A stretch of 19,221 nucleotides of DNA from assembly GCA_041603535.1 (NCBI GenBank), contig JBFIEE010000055.1, forward strand, positions 1 to 19,221, written 5' to 3'. Each line of letters starts with the position of its first letter. Position 1 is the stretch's first letter. Source of the stretch: HB2-32-21 sp041603535. Lineage in GTDB: Bacteria > Pseudomonadota > Gammaproteobacteria > Pseudomonadales > Porticoccaceae. The position numbers and the translations under genes are program-made. Below, piece after piece: positions 1 through 8,265 of this stretch. Below the pieces are notes generated by a model that was not told where the DNA came from, did no database searches, and worked only from the letters and a program-made list of their open reading frames with translations.

Positions 1-1
1 C

Positions 2-100
2 ACCACAGGTTACCGAAACCTTGAACGACTCCGCAGTGCGGGTTCTAATCAATCTCCAAATCATCAACAACAGCTATTTATTAAGGCGGCAAGGATATGA
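2..100 (+). CDS. 3' end of an unidentified upstream gene
   Basis: The frame beginning at base 2 is open for 32 codons and ends in TGA at 98-100. It begins before the window. That stop overlaps the ATG at 97-99 that opens the asmA-like reading frame (ATGA overlap), the usual arrangement of translationally coupled genes. The C-terminal residues are polar and basic (TGYRNLERLRSAGS, then a Gln-rich stretch ending in AARI). I do not recognise the family from this tail. The competing frame from a TTG at 21 is longer, but its first 30 or so residues do not look like any AsmA N-terminus. Confidence 0.4.
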   Translation, partial: TTGYRNLERLRSAGSNQSPNHQQQLFIKAARI

Positions 101-2036
101 AAGTAATGAAATGGGTTGTCGGGGTCGTGTTGCTGGTATCACCCAGCCCCTGCCAGAGATCCACTTGCAAAGCGCCAGTTTAAGCCTGAGCTGGCGCGCA
201 CTGCTGAAAAAGCAGATCGCGGTCAGTTCAGTACACATTGATGGCGCCAACATTCGTTTGACCGATCAGCAACAGACGGCAGCGGCGGCGGTTGCGCCAC
301 TGGCCACCGCTCCAGGGGCAGCAGGCGAGGACGCCGCCGCATCACTCAGCTTTGCGGTCGCCATCGAAAACCTGAAAATCAGCAACAGTCGCATCACCCT
401 GCCCGTCGACACTGGTAGCACTGGTAGCGCCAGCACTGCGCAGAACAACAAAGCGCTGCGCGTGCTGGACAATTTCTCACTGTCCGGCCAACAACTGAAT
501 CTTGTCGGCAAACCCTTTTCGGTCAAGGTCGCTTTCGACTACAGCGATCCGACTGTCACCAATCCAGTAGGCGTCGTGTTGCAGGCTGATGCGAGCGTCA
601 ACCAGAGCGAGGAAAAATACGCCCTTAGCGCTGCAACCCTTACGCTGGCGCCGTCCGGTAAACCGGAGATCAACGTCCAGCTGGAGGCACAATTTGATGG
701 CGCTGACGATACCCTCAATCTTCCCCGGCTGGCTGTCAGCAGTGGTGATCTAACCGCAACCGCGAAGCTCAATGGCAGTAAAGTTAGCAGCGCCTTGCAG
801 GTAGACGGCGAGGTCGACATACCACCAGCAAACCTCCGCAAGGTGTTAAGCGCCTGGGGGGTAAACCTGTCGACGCTGCCCGGTGCTGCCCTGCAAGGTG
901 TTTCGTTAAGCACTCGGTTCACGGGCTCTACGCAGGCCTTCACCCTGAGCAAACTTGCGCTCACTCTGGACGACACCGAACTCAAGGGCAGCGCCAAACT
1001 AAAACTGGACGCGCCAAAAAACCTGGATCTACAACTAAGCGGCACCAGCCTCGATCTGAACCACTACATAAGTGACGGTGACAACCAGGCGCCTGGCGGA
1101 GGTGCTAAAACAGCAGGTAAGGCGCAGACGGCCGCTGTATTCGCGCCACTGGTCGGACCTGTAGCATGGCTTGAAGGCGGCAACGGTGCCATGAACATCA
1201 ATTTTGAAAAACTCACTGTCGACACGCTGAGCCTCAACAACTTCCAGCTAACGTCGCGTATTAAAGGCGCTGTTGTGGAAATCACCAGGCTATCGGCCAA
1301 CACCCTGGAAGGCGCTTTCAGCACCACCGCCAATATAAACTTAAAGCCGCGTCAGCCAACGCTGAGCTTCACCCAACGGATCTCCGGGCTATCCCTGGAA
1401 AAAGCCGCCGCAGCGTTTGGCAGCGAAAAGGCCGAGGTCACCGGCCAGCTAAACCTCAACCTGGAGGGTCGCACCCAGGGGCTGACGACGGACGAACTGC
1501 ACAGCAACCTGATCAGCAACGGGGAATTAACCGTGGTGCAGCCGAGGATCACCAGCTTTAACGTTGAACGTTCGTATTGCGAAATCGCCGCGCTGGTTGA
1601 GCAGACCCCGGTCACACAACAATGGCCTATGGGCACCCAACTCGAGGATCTTAAGGCCACCATCAACGTCAACGGCCACAAACTCACGCTTAACCCCTAC
1701 ACCACCGCCATCGGCAACCTGAGTGTCCGCGGTGACGCCGTGGTCAATACGCAGGCGATGGCTTTTAATGTGCTCGCGGTTACCCGACTCAGCGGCGAAC
1801 GCACGAGCGAAAATGGTTGTGTGGTCAAGAGCAAACGGATTCGTGATCGCGACATCCCCATCCGTTGCAAAGACAGCTTCGAGAAAGCTGGCGCGAAAAG
1901 CTGTGCGCCTGACGGCGATGTCGTCAAACAGTTATTGCAGGGTGCGGTCATGGACAATATCCGCAAAAACAGCAAAATCGATGAAAAAACCGGAGATGCC
2001 GTCGAAAGCCTGCTGAAAGGTATTTTTGGCCGCTAG
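97..2036 (+). CDS. AsmA family protein, 5' region disrupted by deletion/frameshift
   Basis: AsmA-like proteins are inner-membrane-anchored, periplasm-spanning proteins linked to outer-membrane and lipid homeostasis. The body is clear: an AsmA N-domain stretch around 150-260 (LPEIHLQSASLSLSW, then a dibasic LLKKQI and VSSVHIDGANIRLTD), a long region of beta-strand repeats, and the conserved C-terminal module (GELTVVQPRITSFNVE; later RDIPIRCKDSF). The expected start is ATG 97 or 106, giving MKVMKWVVGVVLLV, a signal-anchor. This lies in a different frame from the body and stops at 181-183. Relative to the family, the part between the membrane helix and LPEIHLQ (roughly 50-70 residues) is missing. 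The body frame stays open back to a TTG at 21, but that N-terminus is not AsmA-like. Stop TAG 2034-2036; mutY follows 10 bp later, so one operon is likely. The gene is either a pseudogene or damaged by an assembly error. Confidence 0.8.
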
Positions 2037-2046
2037 CTTGTATCCA

Positions 2047-3090
2047 ATGGTTATTGAGACCGGTTTTCCTCAGCTACTCCTCGCCTGGTACGACAGTAAC
2101 GGTCGCGCCGATCTGCCCTGGCGAAACGATATCACCGCCTACCGGGTTTGGGTGTCCGAAATCATGCTCCAGCAAACCCAGGTAACGACTGTCATCCCCT
2201 ATTTCAAGCGTTTTGTGGCGGCCTTTCCCAATGTGCGGATCCTGGCCAATGCGCCGCTGGATGAGGTCCTGCATCGATGGACCGGGCTTGGTTACTACGC
2301 ACGCGGGCGTAATCTGCACAAAGCCGCCGGTATCATTTGCACCAAATTCGCCGCTGAACTCCCAGCCGACCACGCCAAGTTACAACAATTACCCGGCATA
2401 GGCCGCTCCACCGCAGGCGCCATTTGCGCCATCGCCTTCAACCAGCCACAGCCAATTCTTGATGGTAACGTCAAGCGGGTGCTAAGCCGTTATTTCCGCG
2501 TAGCGGGCTGGCCAGGACAAAGCAGCGTACAAAAAAACCTCTGGCAACTGGCCGCAGCCACCACACCGAAACAACGCTGCGCTGACTACACCCAGGCCAT
2601 TATGGATCTCGGCGCGACACTGTGTACACGCAGTAAGCCGAACTGCTCCGCGTGCCCACTGCAATCAAATTGCCAGGCTCATGCCAGTGGCACCACCGCC
2701 CAGTACCCCGCCAGCAAGCCCCGCAAGAGCCTGCCAGTACAAACCAGATTGTTGCTCATAGTTATCAACGAAGCTGGCGACGTGCTGTTGCAGCAGCGGC
2801 CACCCACCGGTCTTTGGGGAGGCCTCTGGAGTTTTCCGGAATGCCCCCACGACGACGACATCACCGCAACCTGTCAACAACTGGGCCTCACCGCAGACAG
2901 GTATCGACGGGGGGAACCACGTCGCCACACCTTCAGTCATTACCATCTCGACTACACACCGGTGTACATCGACGCAAGGCCGCAGACCCGTATTGCCGAC
3001 AGTGGACTGACCTGGATAAATCCCGCCCACCCAGGACAACTCGGCCTGCCGCGACCCGTCCAACAACTACTGTGCGATTTTCCGTTGTAA
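2047..3090 (+). CDS. mutY: A/G-specific adenine DNA glycosylase MutY
   Basis: MutY removes adenine mispaired with 8-oxoguanine (or G), part of the GO repair system. From ATG 2047 the protein is 347 aa, normal for the family; an in-frame TTG at 2026 lies inside asmA and is less likely. Visible features: catalytic Glu38 in VSEIMLQQTQV; helix-hairpin-helix LPGIGRSTAG at 115-124; catalytic Asp139 in ILDGNVKRVLSR; the [4Fe-4S] cluster ligands C193-X6-C200-X2-C203-X5-C209; and a C-terminal NUDIX-like 8-oxoG-reading domain (VLLQQRPPTGLWGGLWSFPE, then RHTFSHYHLDY). All key residues are present, so it should be active. It starts 10 bp after the asmA stop and precedes yggX, as in many gammaproteobacteria. 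Confidence 0.97.
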   Translation: MVIETGFPQLLLAWYDSNGRADLPWRNDITAYRVWVSEIMLQQTQVTTVIPYFKRFVAAFPNVRILANAPLDEVLHRWTGLGYYARGRNLHKAAGIICTKFAAELPADHAKLQQLPGIGRSTAGAICAIAFNQPQPILDGNVKRVLSRYFRVAGWPGQSSVQKNLWQLAAATTPKQRCADYTQAIMDLGATLCTRSKPNCSACPLQSNCQAHASGTTAQYPASKPRKSLPVQTRLLLIVINEAGDVLLQQRPPTGLWGGLWSFPECPHDDDITATCQQLGLTADRYRRGEPRRHTFSHYHLDYTPVYIDARPQTRIADSGLTWINPAHPGQLGLPRPVQQLLCDFPL

Positions 3091-3247
3091 CACGTCGTCG
3101 TAATATTGCATCGCAACAATCCGTCACACAGCCTGTCGCAGCCATTTGTACTAACGATTTATAGTAGCGATTTGTCGTCAATGCACTGCAACGCTTGCCA
3201 GCTCGTCGCCAAGTTTCTATTCTGTGCGCCCCAACTGAGGACAAGTC

Positions 3248-3520
3248 ATGAGCCGAACCGTTTTATGCCGCAAATACCAGCAGCAACTGGAAGGTCTCAA
3301 CGCACCGCCCTTTCCCGGCCCCAAAGGTGAGGATATTTTCAACAATGTGTCGGCAAAAGCCTGGCAGGAATGGATCGCTCACCAGACGATGCTCATCAAT
3401 GAAAAACAACTCAACATGATGGACATGACAGCACGCACCTACCTCGCTGAGCAGCGAGACAAATTCCTCTCCGGCGCCGATTACGACTCGGCAGAAGGCT
3501 ACATACCACCCAGCCAGTAA
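3248..3520 (+). CDS. yggX: YggX family Fe(II)-trafficking / oxidative protection protein
   Basis: This 90-aa protein matches the YggX family over its whole length: MSRTVLCRKYQQQLEGL with the single conserved Cys7, PPFPGPKGEDIF, SAKAWQEWI and the MTARTYLAEQRDKF helix. YggX is a small cytosolic protein that protects Fe-S proteins from oxidative damage and is implicated in iron trafficking. That fits its place next to MutY, itself an Fe-S repair enzyme. Shine-Dalgarno GAGGA at 3237-3241 is 6 nt from the ATG. The 157-bp gap after mutY is longer than in a tight operon, so an extra promoter there is possible, although I see no strong one. Confidence 0.96.
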   Translation: MSRTVLCRKYQQQLEGLNAPPFPGPKGEDIFNNVSAKAWQEWIAHQTMLINEKQLNMMDMTARTYLAEQRDKFLSGADYDSAEGYIPPSQ

Positions 3521-3535
3521 TCCGTCTGTTGATCC

Positions 3536-3564
3536 TTGACGGCATCCATACGAAACGGTTTAAT
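3536..3564 (+). promoter_or_regulatory. sigma-70 promoter of tRNA-Phe
   Basis: TTGACG (3536-3541), a 17-bp spacer and TTTAAT (3559-3564) sit 26 bp before the tRNA 5' end. The GC-rich discriminator ACGCGCC directly after the -10 is typical of growth-rate/stringent-controlled stable RNA promoters. The promoter begins only 15 bp after the yggX stop, so the tRNA can be transcribed separately from mutY-yggX. Confidence 0.75.
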
Positions 3565-3590
3565 ACGCGCCTTTCCGCGCTAGCGAAAAA

Positions 3591-3666
3591 GCCCAGGTAG
3601 CTCAGTCGGTAGAGCAGAGGATTGAAAATCCTCGTGTCGGTGGTTCGATTCCGCCCCTGGGCACCA
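3591..3666 (+). tRNA. tRNA-Phe (anticodon GAA)
   Basis: The 76-nt cloverleaf is complete. The acceptor stem GCCCAGG/CCTGGGC is fully paired and the D-arm is GCTC...GAGC. The anticodon stem is GAGGA/TCCTC with loop TTGAAAA, placing anticodon GAA at 3624-3626. The T-arm is GGTGG-TTCGATT-CCGCC. The discriminator A and the 3' CCA (3664-3666) are encoded. A tRNA-Phe just after yggX matches the arrangement I recall for Pseudomonas. No intron and no adjacent integrase are seen, so it does not appear to be an occupied island site here. Confidence 0.98.
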
Positions 3667-3803
3667 CGATTTCCCGCTGCATCAGGCTTCCTCTATCATT
3701 TCTGGTCCGATCGCCACACCTCTCCGGCGCGGCCCTTGCCAAACACCCCGACGAAACTGATCACCTACTCTGCCATCTCATAGGCAGCCGTCTCTTAAAC
3801 GGG

Positions 3804-4485
3804 CTAGATCCCGTAGCCCAGTACCGCAAAGTAATGGCACACCGTACCGAGGATGACAAACAGGTGCCAGATAAAATGGCCGTACTTAAGCCGATAGTCT
3901 GTGGCGAAGAAAATTACCCCGACTGTGTAGAACAGGCCACCAGCAAGCAATAAGAGCAAGCCCGCTGTTGGCATGCTGGCCAGCAACGGTTCAACCACCA
4001 GCACCAAGCCATCCCATCACCAAATACAAGCTAGTGAAAAGCACTGGTCGTGTAGCCTGATGGAAAGCCTTTAGCGTCACCCCGGCAATGGCAAGGCTCC
4101 AAACCGCACCCAGAAGAGCCCAACCCCAGGGCCCGCGCAGCACCCCGAGGGCGAGCGGAGTGTAGGTGCCGGCAATGAGCACAAAGATCGCACAATGCTC
4201 AACAATCCGGAAAACACGTTTAGCCTTGCCCACAACCCAGGCGTGATAGAGCGTAGAAGACAGATATAGAAACAGGATGCTCGCACAAAACACGCTGATG
4301 CCAACCACATAATCAGCGCTGCCACTGCTTACTGCGTTAATCACAAGATAGGGCGTGCCGATAAGCGCCGCTATCAGCCCGGCACCGTGGCTAAGGCTGT
4401 TCGCCAGCTCTTCACCACTCGATTGCTCCCGCCCATGTCGTGCAGGCAAGTGTTCCGGTAATACAGACACATTGGTGGCGGTCAA
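3804..4485 (-). pseudogene. Haemolysin III / YqfA (PAQR-like) membrane protein, single-base frameshift
   Basis: Both halves of a Hly-III family seven-helix membrane protein are present in two frames. The N-terminal part starts at TTG 4485, preceded by a good GGAGG at 4493-4497 (7-nt spacing). It contains ELANSLSHGAGLIAAL, LYLSSTLYHAW and EHCAIFVLIAGTYTP, and runs to YLVMGW before a TGA at 3991-3993. The rest continues in another frame from about 4007: LVLVVEPLLAS, the GGLFYTVGVIFF helix, and HFIWHLFVILGTVCHYFAV to the stop at 3804. Removing one T from TGGCTTGGTG (about 4003-4010) restores one open frame of about 226 aa, the normal family length. The conserved Ser, Glu and His residues of this proposed metal-site family are all present, so the lesion is recent or a sequencing error. 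It converges with the tRNA gene. Confidence 0.9.
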
Positions 4486-4521
4486 AGTCCTGCCTCCGAG
4501 GTATCCGCAAGGATTTTCACG

Positions 4522-5016
4522 TCAGCGAACGTGTGCGGCCTGGGTACTTGCCGCTACAGCCGAAGTCCGGCCGCGCAACAAACCAAAAAGAGTCAGCAAT
4601 AAAGCCGCCATGATGGTCACAGCGCATAGCTGTAGCAGGCCTGTAACCAACGCGCTATCGACGCCATGAGGTGGTGGGAATTTTTCGTTGAGCGTCGGCA
4701 TGAGCGGCGATGAGGAGCCGATAAAAGCACCCGCAACACCCGCCGCCCCATTAGCCCAGGTGCCAATCTGCACGGTCACGAACCAGACTTTCAGGGCGAC
4801 TCGATTCAGCCCGAGCTCGTAGACCAGCAAGCCAAGTACAACCATCAGTATGCCGTTGATGGTTAATTCGATGTGAGCCATGACGATGCCGCGGTACCAC
4901 TCAACGAGTGTTGGCGGAATAAATCCTACTGCACAGCCAACGGTAATCTGGAGAACCCCCAGCAACAGGGTCCAGCGCCTGATCTTTTCCTGCAGGGTAG
5001 AGATATTATTTGACAT
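4522..5016 (-). CDS. HabA / styrene-oxide-isomerase-like four-helix membrane protein
   Basis: This 164-aa protein has four hydrophobic segments (about residues 15-33, 45-67, 76-102, 123-147), with MAHIELTINGILM at the start of helix 2 and VQIGTWANG in helix 3. These resemble the AHxE...NG and Nxx patterns of hydroxylaminobenzene mutases and related small membrane isomerases. The family assignment is from pattern memory and no function is proven. If correct, it would catalyse an intramolecular rearrangement (hydroxylaminoarene to aminophenol, or epoxide to aldehyde). AGGAG lies 7 nt before ATG 5016. Stop 4522 is 37 bp before the TTG start of the haemolysin-III-like gene on the same strand, so the two may be cotranscribed. 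Confidence 0.6.
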   Translation of the reverse strand: MSNNISTLQEKIRRWTLLLGVLQITVGCAVGFIPPTLVEWYRGIVMAHIELTINGILMVVLGLLVYELGLNRVALKVWFVTVQIGTWANGAAGVAGAFIGSSSPLMPTLNEKFPPPHGVDSALVTGLLQLCAVTIMAALLLTLFGLLRGRTSAVAASTQAAHVR

Positions 5017-5150
5017 GCGTTTCTCCTGACCGGATCCTGGATGAAAAAAATAATGGCCGTGACGGCAATACCAACCATATCAGAACGAACGAACTTTACG
5101 AGCATTGGGTGACCGAAGGACGCCAACTTAAAGCGCTTTCAGCTCATCGG

Positions 5151-6002
5151 TTAACACTGGCTGACCCACACGCCGACATCAAGGCTTGAGCCCTGCCCAC
5201 CACTAAAGGTGCCCTCTATGGGTGGTACCAGCTGGGGCGATCTTGTCACAGCAACAGCGATATGATCAGTACCGACGATTTTGCCAATGGTGGGGTCGAA
5301 CCCTTTCCAGCCGGCGCCGGGCAGGTAGACTTCGGCCCAGGCATGGGTCGCGCCCGCCTGATCTGACATCAAGGGTGCGTAGAGATAGCCACTGACAAAG
5401 CGTGAAGCCAAACCCAGGCAGCGCGCCGCCTCCATAAAAAGCAGAGCAAAATCGCGGCACGACCCAGTCCCACAGGACAAGGTTTGCGTGGCGCTCTGGA
5501 CGCCGGGCTCCTCTCTAACTCGATACGACAGGGATTCATAAATGTACGCGGTCAGCCGTTGCAATAGCGTGTAACTCTGAATTTTTTCACCGGGACGCCA
5601 AAAATTGGTCTGCCATTTATTTAGCTCGTCAATGGTCGCCTGCACGGGAAGTGCCATATACGGGAACAATAAAACGTAGTCATCTGGTTCATAGCTGAAC
5701 GGGTAATTTATCGCATAATCCGCCACCAAAAAGTCGAGCGGATCTTCATTAAATTGCTGAATTATGATTTCACTCTCAATCAGCAACTGGCTCGTAGGCA
5801 AGGTAAAGCTTGCTATCGCGACCGAGTTACCCTCCACATCTCGGTGCCAAAGCAGCGTTGCCGGCGGGGTGATATTCAGCAAAAAAGACTCGATGCGCAG
5901 TTCGTGATCTTCCCGCGGACGCAGCAGTAAATTGTGCGGCCCGAGCACCACTTCCGTCGAGTAATTGTAGTAAGTGCGATGAACAATTTTATAGCGCTGC
6001 AT
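5151..6002 (-). CDS. Transglutaminase-like cysteine peptidase with bacterial N-terminal beta domain
   Basis: The 283-aa protein has the two-part build of bacterial transglutaminase-like proteins. Residues 1-80 are the beta-rich N-terminal region (YKIVHRTYYNYS, LRPREDHELRIESF). Residues about 140-240 are the catalytic core with Cys182 in CGTGSCRDFA, His220 in ATHAWAEVYLPG and Asp236 in GFDPT. The full Cys-His-Asp triad suggests an active papain-fold peptidase or amidase; natural substrates of this group are mostly unknown. There is no signal peptide, so it is likely cytosolic. In many bacteria such genes neighbour an alpha-E domain and circularly permuted ATP-grasp pair; that pair is absent here. 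Start ATG 6002 has only a weak ribosome-binding site. Confidence 0.9.
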   Translation of the reverse strand: MQRYKIVHRTYYNYSTEVVLGPHNLLLRPREDHELRIESFLLNITPPATLLWHRDVEGNSVAIASFTLPTSQLLIESEIIIQQFNEDPLDFLVADYAINYPFSYEPDDYVLLFPYMALPVQATIDELNKWQTNFWRPGEKIQSYTLLQRLTAYIYESLSYRVREEPGVQSATQTLSCGTGSCRDFALLFMEAARCLGLASRFVSGYLYAPLMSDQAGATHAWAEVYLPGAGWKGFDPTIGKIVGTDHIAVAVTRSPQLVPPIEGTFSGGQGSSLDVGVWVSQC

Positions 6003-6267
6003 AGGTTACTCTAAGCAAATCAATTCGTTTTCGGTGAATGGCCATACACCGGTACGCCACGAAGCGGTACGCAATGAACTGCGTTCGCAGAGATAGCCCA
6101 ACACTGAACGGTCGAGAAACAAAAACCGCCGCAGATCGCAACGATCTGCTGGTAGCTACCATACCGCAGAACAGGTCTTTTTTAACCTTGTGGTCGAATT
6201 TTTTAAAACTGCAGTCAGGTCAGATTGAGCCCGGCAATAGATCTGCACTCGGGTCTTAACCTTTGTT
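6003..6267. other. Non-coding region between transglutaminase-like gene and BVMO, upstream part
   Basis: No convincing gene is seen here; short open frames lack family signals. A 15-bp imperfect tandem repeat occurs at 6050-6079 (both units begin CGGTACGC). A perfect 8-3-8 palindrome lies at 6131-6149. The stretch separates two divergent genes and so must hold the transglutaminase promoter on the minus strand, which I could not place with confidence. Confidence 0.5.
6131..6149. promoter_or_regulatory. Perfect palindrome, candidate operator
   Basis: GCAGATCG-CAA-CGATCTGC is a perfect 8-3-8 inverted repeat between two divergently transcribed genes, about 300 bp before the BVMO start and 130 bp before the transglutaminase-like gene. 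It has no T-tract, so a dimeric regulator site is more likely than a terminator. The regulator is not identified. Confidence 0.45.
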
Positions 6268-6295
6268 TTGACAATATCTTACTCACCGGTAAACT
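6268..6295 (+). promoter_or_regulatory. Candidate sigma-70 promoter of the BVMO gene
   Basis: TTGACA (6268-6273), a 16-bp spacer and TAAACT (6290-6295) lie 153 bp upstream of the BVMO ATG. This gives a leader of roughly 145 nt. The leader contains an ATGTACAT palindrome (6323-6330) and a 6-4-6 inverted repeat TGTCAG/CTGACA (6354-6369), both possible regulator sites downstream of the transcription start. Confidence 0.55.
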
Positions 6296-6353
6296 GTCAC
6301 GGTCACGATTTTAACACCACGTATGTACATCAGGTTCAACTCGCGAGTTTGCT

Positions 6354-6369
6354 TGTCAGACGCCTGACA
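6354..6369. promoter_or_regulatory. Inverted repeat in the BVMO leader
   Basis: TGTCAG-ACGC-CTGACA is a perfect 6-4-6 inverted repeat about 80 bp upstream of the BVMO ATG. Placed downstream of the proposed promoter, it would suit a repressor operator or a small leader hairpin. Confidence 0.35.
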
Positions 6370-6448
6370 GATCACCACTCGCTTTATCGGAATCTGTACC
6401 GACGGTGAAATCGGAGAGTTAATTCAACGTATTCAAGGAGATAAACCA

Positions 6449-8248
6449 ATGAGTGACAACACAGCAGAAGACATCGTCATGCACGGCGCGATACGGCTGG
6501 ATTCCCCCCAGTTTGGCGTGATGGATCCGCTTTCGGAAGAGATCCACCCCCAGGAATATTACGAAGCGATTAAAAAGCGGTTTGCGGAAGAGCGGGAGAT
6601 CCGCATCAACTATCGGCCGGAGGGCAGCAAGCAATACGACACTGAGCTTCAAGGTGCTCTCGCCAAATATGACGAGGACCCCTACGGCGGCGAAATTATC
6701 GCCCGTGAGCCGCTCAACGACACCGTGGAATGCCTGTTTATCGGCGGCGGCTTTTCCGCCCTGCTGACCTCGGCGCGGCTGCGTGAAATTGGCGTGGACA
6801 GCATCCGTATTGTCGAGCGCGGCGCCGACGTCGGTGGCACCTGGTACTGGAATCGCTACCCAGGCATCGCCTGTGATGTGCCATCCTACGATTACCTGCC
6901 ACTGCTGGACGAAATGAAGTATGTGCCCAAACACCGTTACGCCCGAGGCGACGAAATTTTCCAACATTGCCGGGCCATTGCAAAAAAATACGACCTCTAC
7001 GATTTAGCGGTTTTCCAGACCACCGTCACAGCGACGGTGTGGAACAAGGAAGAACAACTATGGCACATCAAAACCAACCGTGGCGACCACATGAAAGCGC
7101 GCTTTGTCATCTGCGCCAACGGCATTTTGTCCAAGCCCAAGCTCACCAAGATCAAGGGGATGGAATCTTTTAAAGGCCATTCTTTCCACACCTCACGGTG
7201 GGATTACGCATACACCGGCGACGACCTCTCCAACCTTAAAGACAAACGGGTCGGCATTATCGGTACCGGCGCAACCGCAGTGCAGGCGGTGCCCGGTCTT
7301 GGCGCAAACGCAAAGGAGCTGTACGTGTTCCAGCGCACCCCATCGTCAATTGACGTCCGCGATGACTGGGAGACCGATACTCAGTGGGCAAAAAGTCTGC
7401 CAGCTGGCTGGCAAGCCCAGCGCCGGGACATAATGCTCCGGCCACCGCAACTAAGCCCCGAGGCCCTGGCCAAAATAAAAGAAATGCCGCGCGAGGAAAA
7501 ACTGCGCCGACAGGAAAATGCCAACATCGATTCCATGATGCGTATCCACCAGCGCATTGAGGAAATCGTCAAGGACAAGGACACCGCCGAGTCCCTCAAG
7601 CCCTGGTACATGATGATGTGCAAGCGACCCTGCTTTCACGAAGATTATCTACCAACATTTAATCGACCCAACGTTCATCTGGTGGATACCCACGGCAAAG
7701 GCATTACCGAGATCAACGAGAAGGGCCCCGTCTGCGAAGGCAAACAATACGAACTGGACCTGTTGATTTACGCCACCGGTTTTGAAATACAGAAAACGGG
7801 GATCTACAACGAAATTATTGGCGCCAACGGCCTGGAAATTAACGACAAATACAAAGACGGCATTCGTACACTGCTGGGTATTCACTCCAAGGACTACCCC
7901 AACCTGTTTATCATGAATGGCTATCAGGCATCCTTCCAGTTTAACCTCACCGACATGATGCAGAGTCAGGGTGGCCACATCGCCGCCTGTATCGACTATG
8001 TCCGCAAAAACGGTTATCAGGCGATGGATGTCACCGATGAGTCGGAAGAGTTTTGGGTGCAGGAAGTGATCAAGTTCCGTGGCAAAACCGATCGCAACAA
8101 GCAATGCACACCCGGTTATTACAACTTTGAAGGGGAAGACAACCGCCGCCAGGATGGCACCTACAACGGCGGCTTTGTGAAATACATGGCCCACATGGAC
8201 AGCATTGAGCAAGATCTGGAAAAACATTTCTCGTTTTCAAAGAAGTAG
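6449..8248 (+). CDS. Baeyer-Villiger monooxygenase (FAD/NADPH-dependent)
   Basis: This 599-aa class B flavoprotein inserts oxygen next to a ketone carbonyl, giving an ester or lactone. Visible features: a long N-terminal extension of about 93 residues before the FAD Rossmann motif GGGFSA (99-104); GGTWYWNRYPGIACDV (129-144); the BVMO fingerprint FKGHSFHTSRWD (241-252, F-x-G-x3-H-x3-W-D); the NADPH motif GTGATA (272-277); and Arg296 in VFQRTP. The C-terminal CTPGYYNFEGE stretch is typical of larger BVMOs. Length and extension recall the cyclopentadecanone/steroid monooxygenase group rather than the ~540-aa cyclohexanone type, but substrate cannot be inferred. AAGGAG (6435-6440) precedes ATG 6449. 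It appears monocistronic. The third glycine of the FAD motif is Ala. Confidence 0.93.
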   Translation: MSDNTAEDIVMHGAIRLDSPQFGVMDPLSEEIHPQEYYEAIKKRFAEEREIRINYRPEGSKQYDTELQGALAKYDEDPYGGEIIAREPLNDTVECLFIGGGFSALLTSARLREIGVDSIRIVERGADVGGTWYWNRYPGIACDVPSYDYLPLLDEMKYVPKHRYARGDEIFQHCRAIAKKYDLYDLAVFQTTVTATVWNKEEQLWHIKTNRGDHMKARFVICANGILSKPKLTKIKGMESFKGHSFHTSRWDYAYTGDDLSNLKDKRVGIIGTGATAVQAVPGLGANAKELYVFQRTPSSIDVRDDWETDTQWAKSLPAGWQAQRRDIMLRPPQLSPEALAKIKEMPREEKLRRQENANIDSMMRIHQRIEEIVKDKDTAESLKPWYMMMCKRPCFHEDYLPTFNRPNVHLVDTHGKGITEINEKGPVCEGKQYELDLLIYATGFEIQKTGIYNEIIGANGLEINDKYKDGIRTLLGIHSKDYPNLFIMNGYQASFQFNLTDMMQSQGGHIAACIDYVRKNGYQAMDVTDESEEFWVQEVIKFRGKTDRNKQCTPGYYNFEGEDNRRQDGTYNGGFVKYMAHMDSIEQDLEKHFSFSKK

Positions 8249-8265
8249 TTTTCTAGCGCGTATCG

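Noticed and set aside
21..153. TTG at 21 as the start of the asmA gene
   Set aside because: The first ~40 residues in this frame lack a signal anchor and do not resemble AsmA, while the ATG at 97 in another frame encodes a typical AsmA membrane helix with an ATGA overlap.
3591..3804. Genomic island inserted at the tRNA-Phe gene
   Set aside because: No integrase, no second copy of the tRNA 3' end in the following sequence, and neighbouring genes are ordinary chromosomal families.
6038..6259. 73-aa ORF between transglutaminase-like gene and BVMO
   Set aside because: No ribosome-binding site, no family resemblance, and it overlaps the perfect palindrome and promoter region.
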